Positions 42,998-50,859 of a DNA stretch of 64,000 bases are shown piece after piece. How positions within the stretch are numbered: position 1 is the first letter of the stretch; each line of letters opens with the position of its first letter. The stretch comes from Streptomyces sp. ML-6. GTDB taxonomy: Bacteria > Actinomycetota > Actinomycetes > Streptomycetales > Streptomycetaceae. The notes beneath the pieces were generated by a model. The model did no database searches, was not told where the DNA came from, and saw nothing but the letters and a program-made list of their open reading frames with translations. The translations under genes were made by a program, and so were the position numbers. The stretch covers positions 6,724,501 to 6,788,500 of the forward strand of contig NZ_JAOTIK010000001.1 of the NCBI RefSeq assembly GCF_030116705.1, in the 5' to 3' direction.

Positions 42998-43393
42998 TCA
43001 GAGGTCCGTCTCCGCCGGATACACGGTCGCGCAGGCCGACCGGAAGAGGGCGTCGACCTCCTGGCCGCTGAGGCCCTGGGCCCGGGCCTCGGTCAGCCAC
43101 TCGACGAGCGAGGCGCGCAGGGGGGCGGTGGGGCCGTCCTGGGCCGGCACGAGGGTGCGGGTGATGAAGGTGCCCGCCCCCTGCCGGACCTCGGCCAGCC
43201 CCGCGCGCTCCAGTTCGCGGTACGCCTTGAGGGTCGTGTTGGGATTGACCTTGGTCTCCGCCGCGACCTGCGCGGCCGTCGGCAACCGGTCACCCTCCTC
43301 CAACGCGCCCATGCGCAGCGCCTGTTCGACCTGACGCACGATCTGGAGGTACGTCGCCACCCCGCTGCGTCTGTCGATGCGGAACACGACCAT
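42998..43393 (-). CDS. GntR-family regulator, YtrA subfamily
   Basis: 131 residues: an N-terminal winged helix (YLQIVRQVEQALRMGALEEG, LPTAAQVAAETKVNPNTTLK, AYRELERAGLAEVRQGAGTF) and the short helical tail typical of YtrA-type regulators, which control ABC transporter operons. It is the third gene of the ATPase-permease-regulator operon (38 bp after the permease). The inverted repeat at 45355-45378 is its likely operator. Ribosome site GAGGTGAGGAAGG before the ATG. Confidence 0.92.
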   Translation of the reverse strand: MVVFRIDRRSGVATYLQIVRQVEQALRMGALEEGDRLPTAAQVAAETKVNPNTTLKAYRELERAGLAEVRQGAGTFITRTLVPAQDGPTAPLRASLVEWLTEARAQGLSGQEVDALFRSACATVYPAETDL

Positions 43394-43431
43394 CGCCTTC
43401 CTCACCTCCTGTTCGACTGCCGGAACACGCC

Positions 43432-44400
43432 CTAGAGCGGGCGACGGGACACCCGCCACAGGACGAACGCGGTGAGTACGACGGTTCCCGCGAGCAGGAT
43501 GCCCGCCCCGGTCCACTGCATGGCCGGCATCTGGTCGTACCCGAGGTACTCGTAGACATTGTTGACGATGCCGTGCTTCTCGATGCAGGCGTCGCTCGCC
43601 TTCTCGGTGGGTTCGGCGCACAGGCCCCACCCGTAGAGCTGCCCGTCGGCGGAGCCGATCCAGCGGTCCACCTCCCGTGCCTCGTCCAGCTGTGCGGGCA
43701 TCTCCGCGTTCAGCGGGTAGACGAGCGTACGCGTCGGGGCGAGGTTGGCGATCACCCTCTCGTCCCAGAACACCCCGATGAACCAGGAGAGGACCAGCGT
43801 GGTCGCCATGGCCGGGAGGAGCCGGCGCACCAGCGCACCGATGGTGATGCCGACGGCGGTCAGGAAGAGGCAGAGCGCGGGGAGCACCGGACCGGTGTTG
43901 TCGAAGATCGACCCGCTCGACCAGTCGTACATGAACATCGAGCGGTCGGGCTTCCACCACCAGGTGAAGACCGCGGACAGCACCACGCCGGTCGCGAGCG
44001 CCGCGCCGTAGGCCCAGGCGATCTTCGCGGTCACCCAGCGCAGGCGCGTCACGGACTGGGTGGTGACCAGCTGCGCGGTGCCGTGCTCCTGGTCCCCCGC
44101 GATCAGCGGGGCGCCGACGAAGACGGCGAGCAGCAGCGGCAGTGCCCCCAGCGCGCTGATGATCAGGCCCACGTCGTTGGAGTCGAAGGCCGGCAGCTCC
44201 TTCCCCGAGCCCGCGGCCTCCAGGATCTCCTTCATCCGGCTGCGTTCGTAGACGAGCCAGATCGAGCCGAGGACCGTCGCGCCGAGCAGGCTGAGCAGCG
44301 TGGCCCGGTGCTGCCGTGCGACGAGCCAGTTCAGTCCGTGCAGCAGACGGGGCCGGGGGGCCCGTCCGGTGCGGGGGGTGTCGGTCGTGGTGGTGCTCAT
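43432..44400 (-). CDS. ABC transporter permease (ABC-2 type)
   Basis: 322 residues with about six membrane helices (ATLLSLLGATVLGSIWLVY, LIISALGALPLLLAVFVGAPL, IAWAYGAALATGVVLSAVF, LPALCLFLTAVGITIGALV, LLAGTVVLTAFVLWRV) and the ABC-2 motif GAPLIAGDQEHGTAQLV. A large extracytoplasmic loop with paired cysteines lies between the last two helices. Start overlaps the ATPase stop by four bases. Confidence 0.88.
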   Translation of the reverse strand: MSTTTTDTPRTGRAPRPRLLHGLNWLVARQHRATLLSLLGATVLGSIWLVYERSRMKEILEAAGSGKELPAFDSNDVGLIISALGALPLLLAVFVGAPLIAGDQEHGTAQLVTTQSVTRLRWVTAKIAWAYGAALATGVVLSAVFTWWWKPDRSMFMYDWSSGSIFDNTGPVLPALCLFLTAVGITIGALVRRLLPAMATTLVLSWFIGVFWDERVIANLAPTRTLVYPLNAEMPAQLDEAREVDRWIGSADGQLYGWGLCAEPTEKASDACIEKHGIVNNVYEYLGYDQMPAMQWTGAGILLAGTVVLTAFVLWRVSRRPL

Positions 44401-45341
44401 GCGGCGTGGATCCCTTCGTCCTCGACGCGGGCGCCGGGGGTGAACAGCGCGGGCACGTCCGGCGAGCGGAGGTGTGCCAGCAGTACTTCCTCCAGGCTGG
44501 GTTCGGCGACCACCCAGTCGCCCGGCAGCGGCCCGTTCGGCCGCACCAGCGCGTGGAACTGCCTGCCCTGGACCCGGGACTCGATCACCGTGTGCGGGGC
44601 CAGCAGGGCGGCCGGGTCCCCGTCCGTCGCGAGCCCCGTCACCAGCGCGTGGGCCGGGACGAGGGCGTCCGCGTCACCCGCCATCCGGATCCGGCCGCCG
44701 GCGAGGACGAGCAGGTAGTCGCACATGTCCTCCAGCTCGGACAGCATGTGGGAGGACATCAGCACGGTGGTGCCGCGCTCGACGGCCTCCGACATCAGCA
44801 GGGTGCTCATGTCGTGGCGGGCCAGCGGGTCGAGGTCCGACATCGGCTCGTCGAGCAGCAGCAGGTCGGGCCGCTTGCCGAAGGCGAGCGCGAAGGCGAC
44901 GCGGGTGCGCTGGCCGCCGGAGAGGGAGCCGACGCGGGCGTCCATCGGCACCTGGCCGGACCGTACGATCCGCTCCGCCGCGGCCGCGTCCCAGCCGGGG
45001 TTCAGTTCGCTGCCCATGCGCAGCGTCTCCGCCACGGTGAACCGCTTGAACAACGGCTTGTCCTGTCCGAGGAAGGCGAACCGCGGCAGCACCGCGGGAT
45101 CGTCCACGGACACGCCGCAGACCCGGATCTGTCCCTCCGACGGCTGGATCTGCCGGGTCGCGAGCTTCAACAGGGTGCTCTTGCCCGCCCCGTTGGGGCC
45201 GACGAGACCGCAGATCCGTCCGGCCGGCAGCCGGAACGAGCAGTCCCGCAGCGCCCAGCCGCGCCGGTAGCGCTTACCCAGGCTGCGGACCTCCAGCGCC
45301 CACGCGCCGGACGTGGGGGCCGGAGTGAATGCGTCTGCCAT
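44397..45341 (-). CDS. ABC transporter ATP-binding protein
   Basis: 314-residue nucleotide-binding subunit: Walker A GLVGPNGAGKSTLLKLA, Q-loop FAFLGQDKPLF, signature SLSGGQRTRVAFALAF, Walker B LLLLDEPMSDLDPLAR and the H-loop SSHMLSE. The C-terminal 80 residues form a YtrB-like regulatory region. ATG at 45341 with GAGGTGAAG just upstream. First gene of the YtrA-controlled operon; substrate unknown, with cell-envelope antibiotics being typical for this family. Confidence 0.93.
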   Translation of the reverse strand: MADAFTPAPTSGAWALEVRSLGKRYRRGWALRDCSFRLPAGRICGLVGPNGAGKSTLLKLATRQIQPSEGQIRVCGVSVDDPAVLPRFAFLGQDKPLFKRFTVAETLRMGSELNPGWDAAAAERIVRSGQVPMDARVGSLSGGQRTRVAFALAFGKRPDLLLLDEPMSDLDPLARHDMSTLLMSEAVERGTTVLMSSHMLSELEDMCDYLLVLAGGRIRMAGDADALVPAHALVTGLATDGDPAALLAPHTVIESRVQGRQFHALVRPNGPLPGDWVVAEPSLEEVLLAHLRSPDVPALFTPGARVEDEGIHAA

Positions 45342-45354
45342 GCGCTTCACCTCA

Positions 45355-45406
45355 ATTCCATTAGTCAATTAATGGAATCATGGTCTGGGGCGGGAAAATC
45401 TGTCAA
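45355..45406 (-). promoter_or_regulatory. Promoter and YtrA-type operator of the ABC operon
   Basis: Minus strand: -35 TTGACA (45401-45406), 18-nt spacer, -10 CATGAT (45377-45382). A 9-base inverted repeat ATTCCATTA / TAATGGAAT (45355-45363 and 45370-45378) with a 6-base spacer starts at the -10 and covers the transcription start, a layout that would block RNA polymerase. Confidence 0.78.
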
Positions 45407-45556
45407 GGCGGACCGGGCGAACCGCGCCCCGGGCGAGGTCGGTTGTCCGTGATGCACCTGTTCGGGGTGTGCGTCTCGCTCCCTTCGGAGGACTGGACCT
45501 CTGAACGTGTCCGGCGCTCTGGCCTGGCGGTTCTCCGGCGCGTACCGTGGCCCGGC

Positions 45557-46390
45557 ATGAAGATCCTGATCAGTGCGGACATGGAAGGCGCCACCGGTGT
45601 GACCTGGCCCGCCGATGTGCTGCCGGGCAGCCCCCAGTGGGAGAGATGTCGCGCCATGTTCACCTCCGACGTGAACGCGGCGGCCCTCGGCTTCTACGAC
45701 GGCGGCGCCGACGAGGTGCTCGTCAACGAGGCCCACTGGTCCATGCGCAACCTGCTGCTGGAGCGGCTCGACGACCGGGTCGAGATGCTCACCGGCCGGC
45801 ACAAGTCCCTGTCCATGGTCGAAGGCGTCCAGCACGGCGACATCGACGGCATCGCCTTCATCGGCTACCACACCGGGGCCGGCGCCGAGGGGGTCCTCGC
45901 CCACACCTATTTGGCGAACTCCATCACCGGCGTCTGGCTCGACGGCAGCCGGGCCAGTGAGGGGCTGCTCAACGCGCACGTCGTGGCCGAGTACGGCGTC
46001 CCCGTGGTCCTCGTCACCGGCGACAACCTGACCTGCGTGGACGCGGAGGGCTACGCCCCGCGGGCGCACAAGGTCGCCGTGAAGGACTACGTCTCGCGGT
46101 ACGCCGCGGTCTGCCGCACCCCGGCCCGTACCGCCGCCGACATCCGTGCGGCGGCCAAGGAGGCCACCGCGCTCGCCGTGCGCCACACCCCGGCGAAGGG
46201 CGGCCCCCACACCATCGAGCTGGAGTTCGACGCCGAGCACCTGGCGGGCGCGGCCACCGTCGTCCCGGGCGTGGTCCCCAGCGGCGAACGGCGCGTCGCC
46301 TACACCAGCGCGACGATGTACGAAGCAATCCGCACGTTCAAGGCGGTGACGACGATCGTCTCGTCCGCCGTGGAGGAACAGTATGGCTGA
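45557..46390 (+). CDS. M55-family D-aminopeptidase (DppA-like)
   Basis: 277-residue zinc D-aminopeptidase. Metal ligands appear in MKILISADMEGATG (Asp8, Glu10), GYHTGAGAEGVLAHT and VTGDNLTCVDAEGY; the nucleophile region is LVNEAHWSMRNLLL. DppA-type enzymes remove N-terminal D-residues from D-amino-acid peptides such as D-Ala-D-Ala. It is the first gene of a four-peptidase operon and overlaps the M20 gene by 8 bp. The ATG at 45557 fits the family N-terminus. Confidence 0.92.
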   Translation: MKILISADMEGATGVTWPADVLPGSPQWERCRAMFTSDVNAAALGFYDGGADEVLVNEAHWSMRNLLLERLDDRVEMLTGRHKSLSMVEGVQHGDIDGIAFIGYHTGAGAEGVLAHTYLANSITGVWLDGSRASEGLLNAHVVAEYGVPVVLVTGDNLTCVDAEGYAPRAHKVAVKDYVSRYAAVCRTPARTAADIRAAAKEATALAVRHTPAKGGPHTIELEFDAEHLAGAATVVPGVVPSGERRVAYTSATMYEAIRTFKAVTTIVSSAVEEQYG

Positions 46391-47726
46391 GACGACCGCC
46401 CTCCCGGACAGCGTCGACCAGCGGGCGCTCGACGAATCGGTGACGTTCACCTCCGAACTGATCCGGATCGACACCACCAACCGCGGCGACGGCGCATGCC
46501 GGGAACGCCCGGCCGCCGAGTACGTCGCGGAGCGGCTGGCCGACGCCGGCCTGGAACCCGTCCTGCTGGAACGCACCCCCGGCCGCACCAACGTGGTGGC
46601 CCGGATCCCCGGCACCGACCCGTCCGCCGACGCCCTGCTCGTGCACGGCCACCTCGACGTGGTCCCGGCCGAGGCGGCCGACTGGACCGTGCACCCCTTC
46701 TCCGGCGAGGTCCGCGACGGGGTGGTCTGGGGGCGCGGCGCCATCGACATGAAGAACATGGACGCGATGGTCCTGGCCGTCGTCCGCGCCTGGGCGCGCA
46801 CCGGCGTCCGGCCCCGCCGCGACATCGTCGTCGCGTACACCGCCGACGAGGAGGCCAGCGCCGACGACGGCTCCGGCTTCCTCGCCGACCGGCACGCCGC
46901 GCTCTTCGAGGGGTGCACCGAGGGCATCAGCGAATCCGGCGCCTTCACCTTCCACGCCGGACCGGACCTGTCGCTCTACCCGATCGCCGCGGGCGAGCGC
47001 GGCACCGCCTGGCTGAAGCTCACCGCGCACGGCAGGGCGGGACACGGCTCCAAGGTCAACAAGGACAACGCCGTCAGCAGGCTCGCCGCGGCCGTCGCCC
47101 GGATCGGCGAGCACACCTGGCCGGTCCGGCTCACCCCCACCGTCCGGGCCGCGCTCACCGAGATCGCCGCCCTGCACGGCATCCGCCCCGACCTGGACGC
47201 CCCCGGCTTCGACGTCGACGAACTCCTCGACAAGCTCGGCCCCGCCGCCGACCTGGTCCGGCCGACCGTCCGCAACAGCTCCAACCCGACCATGCTGGAG
47301 GCCGGGTACAAGGTCAACGTGATCCCGGGCCACGCCACCGCCTTCGTCGACGGCCGGATGCTCCCCGGCGGCGAGGACGAGTTCCGCACCACCCTGGACC
47401 GGCTGACCGGCCCCCACGTCGACTGGGAGTTCCACCACCGCGAAGTGCCGCTGCAGGCCCCGGTCGACTCGCCGACCTTCGCGAAACTGCGCGCCGCGAT
47501 CGAACGCTTCGACCCGGCCGGCCACGTCGTGCCGTACTGCATGTCCGGCGGCACGGACGCCAAGCAGTTCTCCCGGCTGGGCATCACCGGCTACGGCTTC
47601 TCGCCGCTGAAACTGCCCGTCGGCTTCGACTACCAGGCGCTGTTCCACGGCGTCGACGAACGCGTCCCCGTGGAGGCCCTGCACTTCGGCGTCCGCGTTC
47701 TCGACCACTATCTGCGCACGGCCTGA
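46383..47726 (+). CDS. M20-family zinc dipeptidase/deacylase
   Basis: 447-residue M20 peptidase. Metal motifs: LLVHGHLDVVPAE, GRGAIDMKNMDAMVL, AYTADEEASADDG, with the dimerisation-domain histidine in HGRAGHGSKVNKDN and C-terminal YCMSGGTDAKQFSRLGI. It hydrolyses dipeptides or N-acyl amino acids. It overlaps the D-aminopeptidase gene and precedes the S9 peptidase by 21 bp. Confidence 0.93.
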   Translation: MAETTALPDSVDQRALDESVTFTSELIRIDTTNRGDGACRERPAAEYVAERLADAGLEPVLLERTPGRTNVVARIPGTDPSADALLVHGHLDVVPAEAADWTVHPFSGEVRDGVVWGRGAIDMKNMDAMVLAVVRAWARTGVRPRRDIVVAYTADEEASADDGSGFLADRHAALFEGCTEGISESGAFTFHAGPDLSLYPIAAGERGTAWLKLTAHGRAGHGSKVNKDNAVSRLAAAVARIGEHTWPVRLTPTVRAALTEIAALHGIRPDLDAPGFDVDELLDKLGPAADLVRPTVRNSSNPTMLEAGYKVNVIPGHATAFVDGRMLPGGEDEFRTTLDRLTGPHVDWEFHHREVPLQAPVDSPTFAKLRAAIERFDPAGHVVPYCMSGGTDAKQFSRLGITGYGFSPLKLPVGFDYQALFHGVDERVPVEALHFGVRVLDHYLRTA

Positions 47727-47747
47727 CCGCAACAGGGGGAAACGACC

Positions 47748-49727
47748 ATGCTGCCCACCGGGGCCCACGGAACCTGGCCGTCGCCGATCGACGCCGCGCT
47801 CGCCGCCTCGCGCGACGGACGCCCGGAGTACGCCGGCACCATCGGCGAGGAGGTGTGGTGGACGGAGCCGCGCCCCGCGGAGGCGGGCCGCCGCGCCCTG
47901 ATCCGCCGCCGGGCCGACGGGAGCACCGACTGCGTGCTGCCCGCGCCCTGGAACGTACGGAGCCGGGTCATCGAGTACGGCGGCCGGCCCTGGGCCGGGG
48001 CCGAACGCGCCGAGGGCGGTCCGCTGGTCGTCTTCGTCGACTTCGCCGACCAGCGGCTGTACGTCCACGCTCCCGACGGCCCCGACGCGCCCCGGCCGCT
48101 CACGCCGGTCTCGGCCGTCGGCGGCGGGCTGCGCTGGGTGGACCCGCAGATCCACCTCGACCGGGGCGAGGTCTGGTGCGTCCTGGAGGAGTTCACCGGC
48201 GAGGGCCCCACCGATCTGCGCCGGGTGATCGCCGCCGTCCCGCTGGACGGATCGGCGGCCGACGACCGGTCGGCGGTGCGCGAACTCACCGACGACGGTC
48301 ACCGGTTCGTCACCGGCCCGAAGCTCTCGCCCGACGGGCGGCGGGCGGCCTGGATCGTCTGGGACCACCCGCGGATGCCGTGGGACGGCACCGAGGTGAT
48401 GCTCGCGGACGTCACCGACGACGGCACCTTCGCCGACCCGCGCCGCTTCTGCGGCGGCCCCGAGGAATCGGTTCCGCAGATCGAGTGGGACACCGACGGC
48501 CGGCTCCTGTTCGCCAGCGACCGCAGCGGCTGGTGGAACCTCTACCGCGCCGACCCGGACCGGGGCGCGGTCGCGCTCTGCCCCCGCGAGGAGGAGTTCT
48601 CCGGCCCGCTCTGGAAGATCGGCCTCAGCTGGTTCCGGCCCCTGGAGAACGGCCTGATCGCCACCGTCCACGGCAGGGGCGCCACCACGCTCGGCATCCT
48701 CGACCCGCAGAGCGGCGAACTCGTCGACGTCGTCGGCCCCTGGACCGAATGGGCCGAGACCCTCGCCGTGCACGGCAGCCGGGTCGTCGGCATCGCGGCG
48801 AGCCCGCACAGCGCGTACGAGGTCGTGGAACTGGACACCATGACCGGCCGCACCCGGGTCATCGGCGCCCCGCACGAGGACGTCGTCGACCCCGCGTACT
48901 GCCCGCGCCCCGAGGAACGCACCTTCACCGGGCCCGACGGACGCGAGATCCACGCCCACCTCTACCCGCCGCGCAACCCCGAACGGACCGGCCCCGAGGG
49001 CGAACTGCCGCCCTACGTGATCTGGGCGCACGGAGGTCCCACCGGACACGCCGCGCTCGTGCTCGACCTGGAGATCGCCTACTTCACCTCGCGCGGCATC
49101 GGCGTCGCCGAGGTGAACTACGGCGGCTCCACCGGCTACGGCAGGGCCTACCGCAACCGGCTGCGCGAACAGTGGGGCGTCGTCGACGTCGAGGACTGCG
49201 CGGCCGTCGCCGAGGCCCTGGCAGCCGAGGGCACGGCCGACCGGAACCGGCTCGCCATCCGGGGCGGCAGCGCCGGCGGCTGGACCACCGCCGCCTCGCT
49301 GACCGGCACCGACGTCTACGCCTGCGGGACGATCATCTACCCCATCCTCGACCTGACCGGCTGGGGCACCGACGAGACCCACGACTTCGAGTCGCAGTAC
49401 CTGGAGTCCCTGGTGGGCCCGCTCGCCGACGTCCCCGACCGCTACCGCGAACGGTCGCCGATCAGCCGCACCGAACGGCTGGCCACCCCCTTCGTGCTGC
49501 TCCAGGGACTCGACGACCCGATCTGCCCGCCCGTCCAGTGCGAACGCTTCCTCGCCGCCCTCGAGGGACGCGGCATCCCGCACGCCTACCTCACCTTCGA
49601 GGGGGAGGGGCACGGGTTCCGGCGCGCCGACACCATGATCCGGGCCCTGGAGGCCGAACTCTCCCTGTACGCCCAGACCTTCGGGATCGAACACCCCGAC
49701 GTACCGACGGTGGAGCTGAAGAAGTGA
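47748..49727 (+). CDS. S9-family prolyl-oligopeptidase-like peptidase
   Basis: 659 residues: an N-terminal beta-propeller (LSPDGRRAAWIVWDHPRMPW, LFASDRSGWWNLYRADPDR) to about residue 390, then an alpha/beta hydrolase. Nucleophile Ser508 lies in IRGGSAGGWTTAASL, the aspartate in LLQGLDDPICPP and the histidine in FEGEGHGFRRADT. Cytoplasmic, no signal peptide. Probably an acylaminoacyl- or dipeptidyl-peptidase. Ends in a 4-base overlap with the next gene (GTGA). Confidence 0.93.
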   Translation: MLPTGAHGTWPSPIDAALAASRDGRPEYAGTIGEEVWWTEPRPAEAGRRALIRRRADGSTDCVLPAPWNVRSRVIEYGGRPWAGAERAEGGPLVVFVDFADQRLYVHAPDGPDAPRPLTPVSAVGGGLRWVDPQIHLDRGEVWCVLEEFTGEGPTDLRRVIAAVPLDGSAADDRSAVRELTDDGHRFVTGPKLSPDGRRAAWIVWDHPRMPWDGTEVMLADVTDDGTFADPRRFCGGPEESVPQIEWDTDGRLLFASDRSGWWNLYRADPDRGAVALCPREEEFSGPLWKIGLSWFRPLENGLIATVHGRGATTLGILDPQSGELVDVVGPWTEWAETLAVHGSRVVGIAASPHSAYEVVELDTMTGRTRVIGAPHEDVVDPAYCPRPEERTFTGPDGREIHAHLYPPRNPERTGPEGELPPYVIWAHGGPTGHAALVLDLEIAYFTSRGIGVAEVNYGGSTGYGRAYRNRLREQWGVVDVEDCAAVAEALAAEGTADRNRLAIRGGSAGGWTTAASLTGTDVYACGTIIYPILDLTGWGTDETHDFESQYLESLVGPLADVPDRYRERSPISRTERLATPFVLLQGLDDPICPPVQCERFLAALEGRGIPHAYLTFEGEGHGFRRADTMIRALEAELSLYAQTFGIEHPDVPTVELKK

Positions 49728-50668
49728 CCCTCGCTCCCCTGACCCGCCCGGCCCGGCTGCGCCCCGGAGCGCGGGTCGCCGTCGTGGCCCCGAGCGGGCC
49801 GGTGCCCGCCGAACGGCTGGAGGCCGGGCTCGACGTCCTGCGCGGCTGGGGCCTCGAACCCGTCGAGGCCCCCCACGTGCGCGACGTCCACCCGGAGCTG
49901 GACTACCTGGGCGGTGCGGACGCGGCACGCGCCCGGGGGCTCCAGGAGGCGTGGTGCGATCCGTCCGTGGACGCGGTGATCTGCGCCCGCGGCGGATACG
50001 GCGCGCACCGGATGGTCGACCTGGTCGACTGGGCGGCGATGCGCGCCGCCGGCCCGAAGGTGTTCGTCGGGTACAGCGACATCACCGTGCTCCACGAGGC
50101 GTTCGCCCGGCACCTGGGGATCGTGACGCTGCACGGCCCGATGGCGGCCACCGAGACCTTCCTCAAGGACCCGGACACCCAGGAGTCCCTGCGGGCCACC
50201 CTGTTCGAGCCCGAGACGGTGCGGACCCTCGGTCTGCCCGGCGCCGGGGCGCTGGTGCCCGGTCGCGCCCGGGGCGTCACGTACGGCGGCTGTGTGAGCC
50301 TGCTCGCCGCCGACATCGGGACGCCGCACGCCCGGACCTCCGCCCGGGGCGGCCTGCTGGTGATCGAGGACACCACCGAGGACCCGTACTGCATCGACCG
50401 CATCCTCACCCAGCTGCTGCGCTCCGGGGCCCTGGCCGGGGTGGCCGGGGTGGCCTGCGGCTCCTGGGCGGGATGCGGCCCGTACGAGGAGGTGCGGGCC
50501 GTCCTCCTGGACCGGCTCGGCCCGCTGGGCGTCCCCGTCGTCGAGGAACTGGGCTTCGGGCACGGACCGACGGCTCTCACGATCCCGCTCGGCGTGCTCG
50601 CCGTGCTGGACGCCCCGGCCGACGGCGGCCCCGCCACGCTCACCACGCAGGTACCGGCCCTGGCCTGA
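49724..50668 (+). CDS. S66-family LD-carboxypeptidase (LdcA/MccF type)
   Basis: 314 residues. Motifs of the Ser-Glu-His peptidase family S66: RVAVVAPSGPVPAERLEAGL, VICARGGYGAHRMVDLV, VFVGYSDITVLHEA (nucleophile Ser), GGLLVIEDTTEDPY and LGFGHGPTALTIPLG. It cleaves LD bonds in murein tetrapeptides or MccF-like targets. The GTG at 49724 overlaps the stop of the S9 gene, so it is translated with it. A larger open frame continues upstream in phase but lies wholly over the M20 and S9 genes and is not coding. Confidence 0.9.
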   Translation: MTLAPLTRPARLRPGARVAVVAPSGPVPAERLEAGLDVLRGWGLEPVEAPHVRDVHPELDYLGGADAARARGLQEAWCDPSVDAVICARGGYGAHRMVDLVDWAAMRAAGPKVFVGYSDITVLHEAFARHLGIVTLHGPMAATETFLKDPDTQESLRATLFEPETVRTLGLPGAGALVPGRARGVTYGGCVSLLAADIGTPHARTSARGGLLVIEDTTEDPYCIDRILTQLLRSGALAGVAGVACGSWAGCGPYEEVRAVLLDRLGPLGVPVVEELGFGHGPTALTIPLGVLAVLDAPADGGPATLTTQVPALA

Positions 50669-50820
50669 ACCGTACCGAAGGGTGGGAAAACGGCCCCGAA
50701 CGGCGAGGAAACGGAACCGAACCGGACCGAACGGCGAAGAAGTTGAGCGGCATTCAGGAAACGCCGTCCGGAGCGTTGACAGCACTATGACGCATGTCAC
50801 AGCATGAGCGCCGCCCAGCA

Positions 50821-50836
50821 CTTACCGGCTGGTAAG
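50821..50836. promoter_or_regulatory. Perfect palindrome upstream of the secreted S15-type peptidase
   Basis: CTTACC-GGCT-GGTAAG, 24 nt before the GTG at 50860. A second short inverted repeat (TGAC-GCAT-GTCA) lies at about 50788-50799, next to TTGACA (50776-50781). Both look like regulator sites; no factor is assigned. Confidence 0.55.
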
Positions 50837-50859
50837 GCGCCCTCGCTGTGGAGGTCCTC

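Noticed and set aside
46496..50668. A plus-strand frame open for about 1390 codons across the peptidase operon
   Set aside because: Only the last part (49724-50668) encodes a recognisable protein (S66 peptidase). The rest is Arg/Pro/Ala-rich shadow of the M20 and S9 genes, which have clear motifs in other frames.
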